From Cinclus cinclus (taxonomy: Eukaryota; Chordata; Aves; Passeriformes; Cinclidae): a stretch of DNA of 64,000 bases. Below, piece after piece: positions 24,001-33,489 of the stretch (within the stretch, counting starts at the first letter, position 1; the number at the start of each line of letters is the position of its first letter). Location: positions 17,590,924 to 17,654,923 of the forward strand of contig NC_085047.1 of NCBI RefSeq assembly GCF_963662255.1, read 5' to 3'. The notes below the pieces were generated by a model that ran no database searches, had not been told where the DNA came from, and was given only the letters and a program-made list of their open reading frames with translations. Position numbers and translations under genes: made by a program.

Positions 24001-27000
24001 CTGGAGAGGATTTGTAGAAACCTCCTTGAGTTCCAGCTGCCTCCAGCTACTGTAAGACATTAGATTCTTAGGGATATGGGATTGGATTCATCACGTAAAA
24101 AATTGTCTTCACCCTGGTGTTTGCCATGTGTGGTCTTTTGGCTGTTACGGTGAGTTTTTTCGGGGCTTTTTTTTCCTTGGTTTGGTTTTGGTGGTTTTTT
24201 TTTTTAATATATAAAAAGTTACCAATATGGCATACTAACTTAAGGAGAAAAGCTATCTTGAGTTGTTTTGGTTAAATTTTTAGTTATGGCAGGTGTTTTC
24301 AAGTTTCAGTATTCATACAGAATACTGTTCACTTCTCAGTGAGGGCAGAGTTCCTTGCAGGTATTATAGGCTATTTTTGTGTTGAAAGAATTCAAAGCCT
24401 GTCTACAGCAGGTACAAGTCAAGTGGAACAGCTCTCACCTGGACCTTGCAAGCAGTAATCTGTCCCTAATGGGGAAAGTTATTGGGATTACCCTCTTTGC
24501 TATCACAGGAAGTAGTATGGCAGAGTATACTTATACAAGAACAATTACTTGTATCTAGCAGGATACTGTCACAGAAAAATGAATTGATTTGACAAGAGGG
24601 ATAAATAAGTTCTAACTTCAGTAATAGTCCTGTTGGGATGCATCTCCTATGAAACAGCTTTCTGTAGTATAGATCATATTTTGTGGAGTGAAAGGTGAAG
24701 GGTTTTTTTTTTTCTGTCTCTTTTTCCTTTGAGGTGCAAAGGAGTTAGTGAATTTCCCTTTTGGCCTTTAAAAGCACTTTGAGATTCCCTGGAGAAAATA
24801 CTTTTGTTTTTCCATTCTGTGCTATGGCCCTTTGCTTATCACTGAAGTTCCTGTGATTTGCAAGTATCATTGCCAGTACATTGAAGATAGACTGAAATGC
24901 ATTTTTTGAGGATCCCCTCATGAAAGAATATTCCACAAATCAATTCATTCTTTGATACAAGCTCTTTTCTAGTAATTTAGAACTGGCATGATGAAGTCAA
25001 CAGTTTCTGGACACAGGAATTGTTCTGTTATCTCAAGTGCTACCCATTTCTGTAGCAGTCTCGTCTGTTCATCTTGATGAACGTTTAGGAAGCATTCTGA
25101 CAGGTTTGTGCCCAGTTCTACTGGGAGAAGAAGACTCTGTGGCAGAAAGAGTAATTTAAGAATGCTATGATGAGGCGGTCATGGGGTAGGCATCATGACC
25201 AAGATTTTTTTCTGACTCAGTTCCCAGGGTTATTCTCCTTTTTCCTTCCCTCTTGTGAGTCCATGGAAATCCCGAAATCAGGGTTTAAAATGCAGTCCCA
25301 TGCTTTGTGCTCACGTCTGACTGGTTTTAGCTAATGATGAATTGGAAGACCAGGCCACATCTCAAAAAAATATTTTGTTGTGTTTGATTCACAAAAATAC
25401 CTTTAGAATACCTAAAAACTGAGTTAAAAGCTTCAGACTTGGTTTTTCCTATTCTGAAGTGTGCCTGATTTCTCCGTTAGTGAGTTCCAAGGTGGTCTTG
25501 AGAAAAGGAGGCTACTAAGAGGAAGTGTGACAGAAAGTCCTTGCTATCTTTGTTGGGATAATTAGGAATGTAGTGGAAATTAGGCATTAATGAATAATGA
25601 ATCTCAGAGAGCAAGAAAAGAAAGAGCTTTGAAACTATTTTATTCCCTGAAATGCTTAATATATGCTTAAAATATATGAATGATACAAAATAGATAAAAT
25701 GTTGAATAATCTAATCTTAAGTGATTGCTAAGACGTGTTCTTTACCCCTTGTTGCTGCACTCAAGTCATTCATGAGCCCACAAACAATGTTTCGCGGTTG
25801 GAATTGAAATGGAAATGTAATACAGCTAAAATGTATAGTGTAAAAAAGTATTTCCCCAAATGAAAACAGTGCAGACAATAACATGCATGGAGAGTGTTTA
25901 AAAATATTTCTGTTTTATATTCAACTATTTTCTGTTTAATATTTTACCTTCCAATTGCAGTTGGAGAAAAAGATGATGCAGTCTCAGTAAGAAGAAGATT
26001 TAAGGACATTCAGCTCCAGGTAAAAATTTTGGATGTCTAATATGTCAAGCTAATGATTTTGTGTCCAATAGAAACTATTAACTATCTGAGTAGTTTACAC
26101 ACGCCTGATGAGGTGATACAGTCAGCAGAGAACTTGATATAGTCTGCATCTTAATGCACATTTTTAGCCAATGGAGGGTTCAGTAACTAGTGTCACAAAG
26201 AGCAATGACAAGTGTTGTTATTGCCTTGGTAATACCAGTAGGGCAGGGAAAGCCATACAGTGTGCTGCATCAACAGGCAGCCCTGAGAAGGGCTTTCCTA
26301 GGTAAAGAAGAAGAGTAACCAGATGGATCATAATGTGAAAATGCCTATAAAAGGTATGGTCATTCACCTGAGAGCCCAGCATAAATAGGTGACATGATGT
26401 AAAGCAAATGGTAAATGTGTGGTGATGGCTGCTGTAAGAAAAGCAGACTGGAATCTTCTGCTGTTGCTCCCCAAACTGGACTATGGCCAGGACTACCCAG
26501 AGTATTTACACTTTGGAAGAAAAATATGACACACGCTTTGTGTGTGCAGCCATTTTAATCCTGTGTTCTGCTTGCTCAAACACCATTACCAGAATAGGGA
26601 TTTACTTCCCTTACTTGTTCTGCATGGTTCTAGTGTCCTCTCTCTGACAACAGCTCGTACAGTCGCTTCAGAAAGTGACACTTTCACTTGTGAATTGCCT
26701 TTTCTTACAAAACTCTCTTAGATTTTACGTAGGGGGTCGTTGCAGCATAGACCTTAATTTGTATATGAGTTCTCATGGCATGTGAAGAATACATGTGAAG
26801 ATTTGCAGCTGCAGTTATCAGAGCTTTGACTCTCTTCCTTTTTTCTCTTTTTTTTTCTTTTTTTCTTTATTTAGTAGATTTGTTTGTTCTTATCAGGGGT
26901 TCTTTAAGGCTGTGTGTGCTCTTTCCTGAATCAACAACATAATTATTCCTTTTTATTATATATATATACCTTTGCATGTTATTCCTTCTTGGGGTTTGCA

Positions 27001-30000
27001 GGGTGATTTTTCGTTTTGGGTTGTTTTTTGTTTTTTTCCGTAAAACATATACATTAACACTAAGTTTATGCTGGTGTCATATGCTCATTTAAAGAGTGCT
27101 GGTTTGCAGGAAGTCTGAAAAATCTGTTTGGAGCTGTCTGTGCCAATAATTTCTCGGTGTTTTAGTTATTTTCTTTCCCTTTAACAATCAGAATACAGAT
27201 GATGGACAAATCCAAAAGACGGAAAGAGTTCCACTGGATTTGATAGTACGAGCTGGTGAGAGAGAAATGCCCAAATGGATAACGGTAACCTCTCTCTCCT
27301 CTTCTAAGTTATTAGCTAGTTAGAATCAAAGAAGAGCTCTTTAAGTGGGTAGCACAATGAATTCTAACACAACTTCTCTGTGGCTCTCCATTGTTTGTCT
27401 GCTTGATGCCTGTGTAAAAATTACAGGCTCTTGGGGTTTTGACAGCTATGATACATAAGAAACAGAGCCCGTGATTTACAAATGCATTGTTGCTTGTTTT
27501 ACTTTGTTCTTTGAACCTTGATGTGCAGGTTGATCTCTGAGTTGTAAGTTTTCCAAACTCGAAGTCTAAATCTGAGCCTCATAGAGAAAAAAAGACTTAG
27601 CTTTGTTTTGATTTGGTGGGTGAGGAAGATCAGAGGTGAAGTGTTGGGATAGAGGGCACAGCTTCTCTTTTCTGCTGGAGCTGCCTGAGATGTCCAGATT
27701 CTTCAGGGGGGTGTGTGTGTGTGTGTGGATATGTCCATGGATAAATTATCTTATATTTGCAAAAAGGATTAATACATGATACAGAATGTGTAATTTAGAA
27801 CAAAATGATCAATAGTTTTCCGAGATTAAATTAGTCACTCCTAAAACTTCTTTCTGAAATCTTAGACTAGATGTCTTCCATTTTGTCTTTACTTGGCTGA
27901 GCCCCTATAGACCATAACTGTACATGACCCTGAGCAGCAAGAGGAGAAGGAGTCCCAAGTAAGGTTTTGATGTAATTTTTAACATGCAAAAAGCTCAGCA
28001 CATTAGTTGTTTTTTTCTTTCTTTTCAGATAACGCCTCCACGTTCGTCAGCAGGTCATCGTTCAACTTCCCCAGGGCAAGAACTGTTTGGTACGGTTAAG
28101 TCTTTTCTCTCTTGGTCAAATATATTAGGTAGAAAATGTGCTTTTATTAAAATTCATTAGAAAAAAATACTTCCTGTCTTGTAAACGCACAGGCATTATT
28201 TGTCCAGCTGAAAAGTGGAATAGGCTGGATTTCAAAGGGAATTTAGGCATGATTATGCTTATGGCAAAATGTATTTGACATACAGGAAATAATTTACTTT
28301 TGTGCGTAAATTCAGCTTGGGTAAAAAATTCAGCACTATTTAGCTTACTGAGAGCAGTGTTTTATTGCTGCGTATTTTAAATTCAAGGAATTTAATACCA
28401 TGGCTTTGGGTCTGCTGGTAACTGGTAGTCTAAGTGGGACCTTCCTAGTAAACTTTCTTTAAATGCTTTTCTGACTTGGTGCAAGTCTAATAGGTTTAGT
28501 ATAAGTATTTTAGGCTTAACTATTCAAAAAGGCATTATTTTCGTTATGGTTTATTAAAGCCAATGCTGCTCTTTTACTTCTCGAGTATAAAGCTTTCAAG
28601 GAAAATGGGAGAAAAAAGAAATAACAAAACCTTTTGGATAAGGTTGTTTCTTCTGACCAGTAGTCACAAAGGTCAGAGAAGTCTTTCTCTGCAATGAGTG
28701 TCCTTATATTATGCTGCTTTTAATAGTGGGTTTTGTCCGATACATTTAATTTTTTTCCTCAGTAATATTTGAAATTCATATGGTTAGGAATTGTATTCAT
28801 TTCTTCCCTAATTGATTGCCTGTTAATCGTCCATTTAGCTTGGCCCTAATGGATGTTTAATTCATGATTAAGCTTAGCACTTAATGAAGTATGCTATCAC
28901 AGTAAGGCTGTCTGGATCAGGTGCAGTTGTTTTTAAGTCATACAGTGTATTACTGGTAGCGTCTTAAGAGTTTTGAATTTTTTTCCGTCTTGTTTTTGTT
29001 TTTTGACTCTTTTTTTGTTTGTTTTTTTCTGAGCAGGCAATCAAGCTGTTGTTCGCAGAAGGAAGCTAGAGTTGTCAAATAAATGTTCTCTATCCAAATA
29101 CCTATGCTTACACCGTTCTGGTGCTCCCATTTCATCAAATACAGTAGCCTTTCCCAGGCATCAAGCTTGTCCAGAACTGAGCTTGACTTCTTGTGAAGAG
29201 GATGGAGAATACCGGTCTGCAGATGAGGAATGCTCCTGGAGCAATATGACTCTTGCAGACTTGTATCCAGCAATGGTAGAGATATTTACAAAGCTCATGG
29301 CAAAGCACTCTGAGAGGAAAGTGTTAAAATACATGTTTGGACACTTAAGGTCCAAGAGGTGGCCTTCTAGAAGATCAAAGCTCAGTGTCACTCTAGACAA
29401 AATGAGAGGGTTCAGACCCACTAAACTAAAGGGAGCATTTCACAGCCCATGTAGCTGTAGAAGTGAAGACAGCCAGAGTCCAACTTCTGGAAATGAGAGC
29501 AGAGAATTCTTTTGTGATAACAGCCTCATTAGTAATTCATCTGGTCTGGTGCCTTCTGCTTATACTGATACAAATGATATCAAAATGGTCCACTCTAACT
29601 CAAGTTTAGAACATTTGGCATCTGGAAAGGACCAAGAAGTCTGCAAACACACTGCTTCTCCTGATATTATGGATAGAATGGGAGAGACATTTATAATTGA
29701 AGATGAATTAGAGACCACTGCCTCACCAAAGAATTCAGAATACACAGAAAGTGAAAAATTACCTTACAAACGTTTCTCAGAACCCAGTTTTATAACATCT
29801 ACTGCCAGTTCAGGTTCAAGAGTGCCTCATCTTGTAAAAGAGAGAGAGACTGAGAAAGCTGACTTTTGTGTTGGTTCCTCAGAGTTCTGTTCATCTGTTT
29901 GCAGTTCCCATAGCGATAGTAACAATGCTATACCTACCACAAATTGTTCTCCTGCAAGATCATCAAATACTGCATTCATATATCCTGAAAGACAAACTTC

Positions 30001-33000
30001 TTTCCAGCACAAAGGCTCATTTTCCTCCTGGTTTATGAAGCAGAGTCCTAAAAAGATGCCAAACAAATATGATGATGCGTTTGAGGAACTCTACTATAAA
30101 GTGTGTTCTGAAGAATTCCAGAAGTCTTTGACATTGACAAGACCTCTTATAAACTCACAGAACCTAGAAGAAAAAGGAAGATTAGTGAAGAGTAATTCAA
30201 GTGATTTTGGGCCATCCACGAAACAGTGTGATATGGAGTTTGACAGGATGTATGAGAAACTGTGTAGGGAGTCTGTTCCAAAATTTTTTGGGTTTCAGAC
30301 AGCTTCAAATTTCAGGAAATGTGAAGAAATACAGGTGCCTGAAACTGTAAATGCTCTTGTTAATTCTCCTTTCCGAATTTATTCTGCAATTTCCCAAGTT
30401 AAAAGAGCAGAAAGTTTTCCTAACTGTCTTTGCTCACCAGTAAAGCGACTGAAACTTACACCAGAACATTGTTTTTCTTCAAGGCAATGTCAAGAGCTTT
30501 CCCCCAGCATAAAGGGTGATCTTCAGACAGCTGGCATGCCTTTTTTGAGCAAGTACTACTGCAGCAACCCCCACTTTTTTGCAGATTGCAACTGTCATAG
30601 TCAGGTATTTAAAGGACCTTGGGGGAAAAAAATGTGCACCTTTAGGTATTTGGAGAAGGGCTTAAGAATGGATTAGAGCTGCAAGATGTTGGAACTAGTG
30701 ATAGCTTACTTGTGGTGCTTTTTGGTCAGTAGGGATGTTTTACGGCTCTGGAGGCTTGGGGATATCAGGTGTCCTGGCTAATATGAGGAAGCACTGAATA
30801 CTTATTAAAATTGAAATGTTTCTAAATGAAAAATTTGATTCCGTTTTAATCAACAAGGTCAGTGGTTAAAATGGTCTCAAATAGTGACTCAGTTATGGTG
30901 TTGTCCTGAAATGATGATATTAATATTTTAGATAGACAAGGTGAAGTAAACAAATTCATCTTTGTAGGGTTTCACAGGAATCATTAAATTTGTTGATTTA
31001 AATCAGACGATTTATGAGTTCACAGTCATTTCTTCTGAGGCAAGCTGTGAAATAGTGTGTTTTTCTCATGAATGTTATATGTTGCTGCTTTATTTTCAGG
31101 GCTCTGGATCTCATGGTTCTTCCAATAGAAGTTTTCTTGGTATTCCTGGAACTTCCCTGCAAGGTTAGTTTCAGACACTTTATTAATTTGCATGAAGAGT
31201 ATTTTCTTAAGGAAATTTGCTTATTTAAGTATTTCCAGTGTTTAAATAGGCTAATACTTAAACAACATTTTTCTTGCCCTTATCTGCTGTTTCTCATCAC
31301 CAGAATCTGGGACTGCAGGTGTGCACCCTGATTGGCATGGGGCAGTGGAGGATTGCAGCTCTCTTAGAAATGTGAGGAAGTGTCACCGAAGGTAATAGTA
31401 ATAGCCTCTTTAAAAAAGTTTTCAAAGTGAATTTTTACTCCTCTACACCTGTAGTAAAGATATGGAGGTGACATGCGTACTTGTAGAATGAAAATGAGTG
31501 TGGGGAGAGCCCAAGCTAATCACACCTCCAGACTTGAACACTGAGAGGTAAGTGTCTGTGGTCAGAACTAGCCAGACTCCAGCAAGGAGAGCTGGAGAGC
31601 ACAAGACAGGAAGATGACCTAACTGGATACCTGCTGTAATCCTTATTTGGTGTTCATTATAATGGCATTTATTATTTTAGATATGCTATGGAATTGTTTC
31701 ATTGTGACTGTGTGTTTAAGCTGACAAGTACTCTCAGAGAGGAGGGCAGCATATTGTCATTTAAAAGAACTTGCAAAGGTTGCTGTCTGTGCAGTTGGGC
31801 ATCACTACCTGCGTTTTGGCTCAGTGTAAACAAGTAGTGGCTCTGCTTGGAATATATCAGATATCCTCTCCTCCTGCTATTATCACTACTGGCAGTGTAT
31901 TTAGATCTCTGGAAGCAGGACACTCTTTCCAGTTCCCCGAATACTGGCCTAATATGTCCGTTTTTCTTAGAAAATACGTAACTTTAAAAGGAATATTAAG
32001 CTTCAGATCTCTTGGATTTTTAATTACAAACATTTGATATTCTAAGGATTAAAAAAATCATTAAAAGTGCTCTAAAAAAATCCCAATTTTTTTTACCAAA
32101 ACGTTTTTTTACATGCTTTTTTGCCCTAAATGTAATTTGTCACCAGAAGTTATGCTGGCTTCCCAAACGCTGTCAAGAAATATTTTCACTATGCTTGAGA
32201 TGATCGTACAGCTGATATCAATGTTTTGTGACAATGTTTGAACTAGAAGTTCAAAGGAAGGCTGAAAGCATTTTTAAACTACTTGTATTGAGAATTTAAC
32301 AAGAAAAGAAGCTTACTGATGTAAAGAAAATGTTCAGTTTAAGCAAATAAGGAATTGAAATTTAAAGGCTTGTATTGCAAATGCATACAATATTGATAAA
32401 GATTATATTTGGATTATTTTTTATATAATGGAAGATTGGAGACAAGCTGATGAATATGCAAGGACATTTCTGTGATGTTGAGTATGCCCACTTAGCTGAG
32501 CCAAGTTCTCAGTTCCTGGATTTACTTCTGTTTTTCCTTACTACGTTAATCCTGTCTTCCCAAACAAAATAGCCATTCGTCTAAGATTAGTTATTGTTCT
32601 AAAGGAAAAGGTATTTCTTTCTTTAATGCATGTAAGTAGAGAAATCAAGATTTCAGAGTGTTCTTCCAAGTCATCTGGAATAAAAATCTATTTCTTTGTT
32701 CTTTAATTACACAAAGAAATGTTTGCTGATTTGTAGCCAAAATGGACTGTCAGCTGGAAAGCTTCCTGGTGCCTGTGGTGTGGTATTTTTAGCTTTCTGT
32801 CGTTCCCAGCAGTGAAGCTTTTTAATGGCTTCAGATTGCTCAGAAGTTTAATGTCGAAGCCATGTGGAAAAATGCTGTACATTGTAATGAATGGTTGTGA
32901 AAAGGAATATGGCCTTTCTATCTGGAATCAGATTTCTAATCAGCTTCTAGAGAAAGGCAAAGATTTCTGAAAAGTCTTCATAACTAATGAACTTTTCTTC

Positions 33001-33489
33001 AGCTCTGTATGAATGTTGTCCTACAGCTTTATTGCTATACTTAATTGTCAGATGTAAACCAAATTAGCTCAAAATATGAGAGAAAACCTACGCAATTTAA
33101 GTAATATGCAGGGTGGTCACTTGTGTATTTAACTTTTAGCTAGTTGTGAATACATTCCAAGATTGCATCTCGAAGTTTAATAGATATAGCTATTTATATC
33201 ATAACATTGATGCAGTAGCACTACTGAGGCCTTAAAATGACACAGCATGAAAAGCTTCCTCTCCATCTGAAAGCACATGGGAAAGCAGACAAGAAGCCAT
33301 GTTGTTTTTCACAGTCAAAATGTTCAGATACCTTGCTTTGACAATTGTTTCAATTTCATTCTGTTCATTGGAGTTTCAGCAAATATAGTATTTTTGTGTT
33401 ATTTACTTGATCATCTAAACAGAAGTTTTGCATTTTGTTTTTCCCTTAGGGTATACAGAAAACTAAGCTACACTGATGAGAAAGACTAA
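11931..33489 (+). CDS. HJURP: HJURP, Holliday junction recognition protein (CENP-A chaperone), split gene
   Basis: HJURP binds soluble CENP-A/H4 and deposits it at centromeres in early G1. I joined 18 coding segments: 11931-12014, 12844-12910, 15631-15695, 16631-16658, 19445-19500, 20074-20113, 20235-20266, 22657-22749, 23376-23423, 23494-23554, 25961-26019, 27192-27284, 27911-27958, 28029-28089, 29037-30604, 31100-31163, 31304-31391 and 33450-33489. All introns are GT-AG and the frame closes at 864 residues (human is about 748). Residues 29-56 hold the CENP-A-binding segment with the TLTY box at 43-46. Residues about 344-412 match the HJURP middle domain, and about 618-645 and 678-698 match the C-terminal repeats. 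The excess length comes mostly from a duplicated four-exon block. Exons 1-3 and the large exon are certain; several small exons and the C-terminal tail are inferred from phase and splice signals. Confidence 0.92.
12844..12910 (+). CDS. HJURP: HJURP coding exon 2 (TLTY box)
   Basis: Starts after TTAG and encodes YNHPFEDD followed by VVSLDTLTYDTPEG, the most conserved part of the family (human YNQPFEDT and TLTYETPQG). The TLTY motif contacts CENP-A. Ends G|GTAAGA, phase 1. Confidence 0.95.
14440..14800. promoter_or_regulatory. Intronic CpG-rich island in HJURP intron 2
   Basis: About 30 CpG dinucleotides fall within roughly 350 bp, in an otherwise AT-rich intron. No TATA or recognised coding domain was found. 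Open frames of up to about 200 codons overlap it on the plus strand, but the longest begins at a TTG and the composition explains its length. It could be an alternative promoter or start of an antisense or non-coding transcript. Confidence 0.5.
15631..15695 (+). CDS. HJURP: HJURP coding exon 3
   Basis: Acceptor TTTTTCTAG. Encodes GPKRWGQVSRKDIKKWKKE and a short tail, equivalent to the RIWGG segment after the TLTY box in mammals, here followed by a lysine-rich helix. Phase 1 in, phase 0 out; donor AAG|GTATTT. Confidence 0.9.
16631..16658 (+). CDS. HJURP: HJURP micro-exon 4
   Basis: A 28-nt exon between TTTGTTACAG and GTAAGT encoding YNRRSQKNR. Phase 0 in, phase 1 out. Strong splice sites and correct phase support it. 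Confidence 0.75.
19445..19500 (+). CDS. HJURP: HJURP coding exon 5 (predicted)
   Basis: Phase 1 in, phase 0 out; encodes EKSKQQSSDFEDEHSTVQQ. Donor CAG|GTATGG. The acceptor (CATGCTAAG) is weak, but this is the exon I found that links exon 4 to exon 6 in frame. Confidence 0.6.
19575..19637 (+). mobile_element. CR1 3'-end fragment
   Basis: GGTTGGTACTAGACAATC followed by TTTAAGGTCCCTTCTAGCCC and CAACCATCCTATGA is the CR1 3' terminus on the plus strand, diverged. It lies inside an HJURP intron. Confidence 0.7.
20074..20113 (+). CDS. HJURP: HJURP coding exon 6 (predicted)
   Basis: Follows GCTCTTTTAAG and encodes ESSENSGVDTSDT plus one base. Phase 0 in, phase 1 out; donor ACAG|GTGTGT. Ser/Asp-rich linker. 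Confidence 0.65.
20235..20266 (+). CDS. HJURP: HJURP coding exon 7 (predicted, charged linker)
   Basis: Acceptor CACTTTCAG; encodes EGREKEKQESE. Phase 1 in, phase 0 out, so it can join directly to exon B1 (22657) but not to exon A1 (21426). Its Glu/Lys/Gln-rich sequence resembles exon C of the duplicated block. Confidence 0.6.
21426..21484 (+). CDS. HJURP: HJURP exon A1 (alternative or decaying)
   Basis: A 59-nt segment between CCAATTGCAG and GTAAAA, open only if entered in phase 1 (VGETIDTVSVRKIFEDIHLQ). Exon 7 ends in phase 0, so joining 7 to A1 hits a stop within ten codons. Exon 6 ends in phase 1 and can join A1, and A1 leaves in phase 0 and can join B1. A1 and exon 7 are therefore alternatives, or A1 is no longer used. 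It is left out of the 864-residue model; using it in place of exon 7 gives 873. Confidence 0.45.
22657..22749 (+). CDS. HJURP: HJURP exon B1
   Basis: Acceptor AACAATCAG, donor ACG|GTAACC, phase 0 on both sides, 31 codons (NTDDGQIQKTEGVPLDLIVR then AGEREMPKWIT). It differs from B2 at two bases, one silent and one giving Gly here for Arg there. Confidence 0.75.
23376..23423 (+). CDS. HJURP: HJURP exon C1
   Basis: Sixteen codons, phase 0 to 0, encoding TITVHDPEQQEEKESQ between CCTATAG and GTAAGG. Identical in both copies. Confidence 0.7.
23494..23554 (+). CDS. HJURP: HJURP exon D1
   Basis: Strong pyrimidine tract and acceptor (TCTTTCTTTTCAG). Encodes ITPPRSSAGHRSTSPGQELF, phase 0 in, phase 1 out, donor TTTG|GTACGG. 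The intron before it is only 70 bp. Ser/Pro-rich with SP and TP sites that could be CDK targets (inference). Identical to D2. Confidence 0.75.
24005..25610. other. About 1.6 kb present only in duplication copy 2
   Basis: Landmarks 105 bp apart in copy 1 (GTGCTTCAGACTC near 21040 and ATTTTACTCTCTG near 21145) are about 1.7 kb apart in copy 2. The extra DNA is either an insertion into copy 2 or a deletion from copy 1. I see no retroelement ends or coding potential in it. Confidence 0.65.
25961..26019 (+). CDS. HJURP: HJURP exon A2
   Basis: In phase with D1 (1 to 1), encoding VGEKDDAVSVRRRFKDIQLQ and leaving in phase 0. Seven of 20 residues differ from A1, all nine base changes being non-synonymous. 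Acceptor CCAATTGCAG, donor CAG|GTAAAA. Confidence 0.7.
27192..27284 (+). CDS. HJURP: HJURP exon B2
   Basis: Duplicate of B1 at offset 4535; encodes the same 31 residues except KTER for KTEG. Phase 0 to 0. Confidence 0.75.
27911..27958 (+). CDS. HJURP: HJURP exon C2
   Basis: Exact duplicate of C1, 16 codons, phase 0 to 0. Confidence 0.7.
28029..28089 (+). CDS. HJURP: HJURP exon D2
   Basis: Exact duplicate of D1. Leaves in phase 1 and joins the large exon at 29037 (phase 1). Confidence 0.75.
29037..30604 (+). CDS. HJURP: HJURP large exon (middle and C-terminal domains)
   Basis: Acceptor TTCTGAGCAG; 522 full codons after a split glycine. DNA 29231-29437 encodes SWSNMTLADLYPAM and a basic stretch SKRWPSRRSK, matching the mammalian HJURP middle domain (NVTISDLYAGM...NWNSRRRHR). 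At 30053-30130 KMPNKYDDAFEELYYKVC and at 30233-30295 MEFDRMYEKLCRESVPKFF match the two HJURP C-terminal repeats (human FDQLHREYC and EFDKLHQKYC). The rest is Ser-rich and disordered-looking. The donor at CAG|GTATTT continues to a downstream exon; if that intron is retained, the frame stops at 30676 after 23 further residues. Confidence 0.95.
31100..31163 (+). CDS. HJURP: HJURP coding exon 15 (predicted)
   Basis: Acceptor TTTATTTTCAG, donor AAG|GTTAGT. Encodes GSGSHGSSNRSFLGIPGTSL and Gln. Phase 0 in, phase 1 out, matching the large exon's donor. Confidence 0.65.
31304..31391 (+). CDS. HJURP: HJURP coding exon 16 (predicted)
   Basis: Acceptor TCTCATCACCAG, encodes ESGTAGVHPDWHGAVEDCSS then LRNVRKCHR. 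The donor AG|GTAATA lies just before an in-frame TAA, so intron retention would end the protein after one more residue. Phase 1 in, phase 2 out. Confidence 0.6.
33450..33489 (+). CDS. HJURP: HJURP terminal coding exon 17 (predicted)
   Basis: Acceptor GTTTTTCCCTTAG; in phase 2 it completes Arg and encodes VYRKLSYTDEKD before TAA at 33487-33489. The strong pyrimidine tract and in-frame stop support it as the last coding exon. Confidence 0.6.

Larger units (their letters stand above)
23880..28375 (+). repeat. Tandem duplication inside HJURP, copy 2
   Basis: Second copy of the four-exon block, with exons A2, B2, C2 and D2. All splice sites are intact and the block is phase 1 in and phase 1 out, so its presence adds 87 codons without changing frame. 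Relative to copy 1 it has about 1.6 kb of extra sequence between about 24005 and 25610. Diverged similarity to copy 1 continues for about 100 bp past the conversion tract. Confidence 0.88.

Noticed and set aside
28950..30066. Minus-strand open frames opposite the HJURP large exon
   Set aside because: They are shadows of the coding strand and have no resemblance to known proteins.
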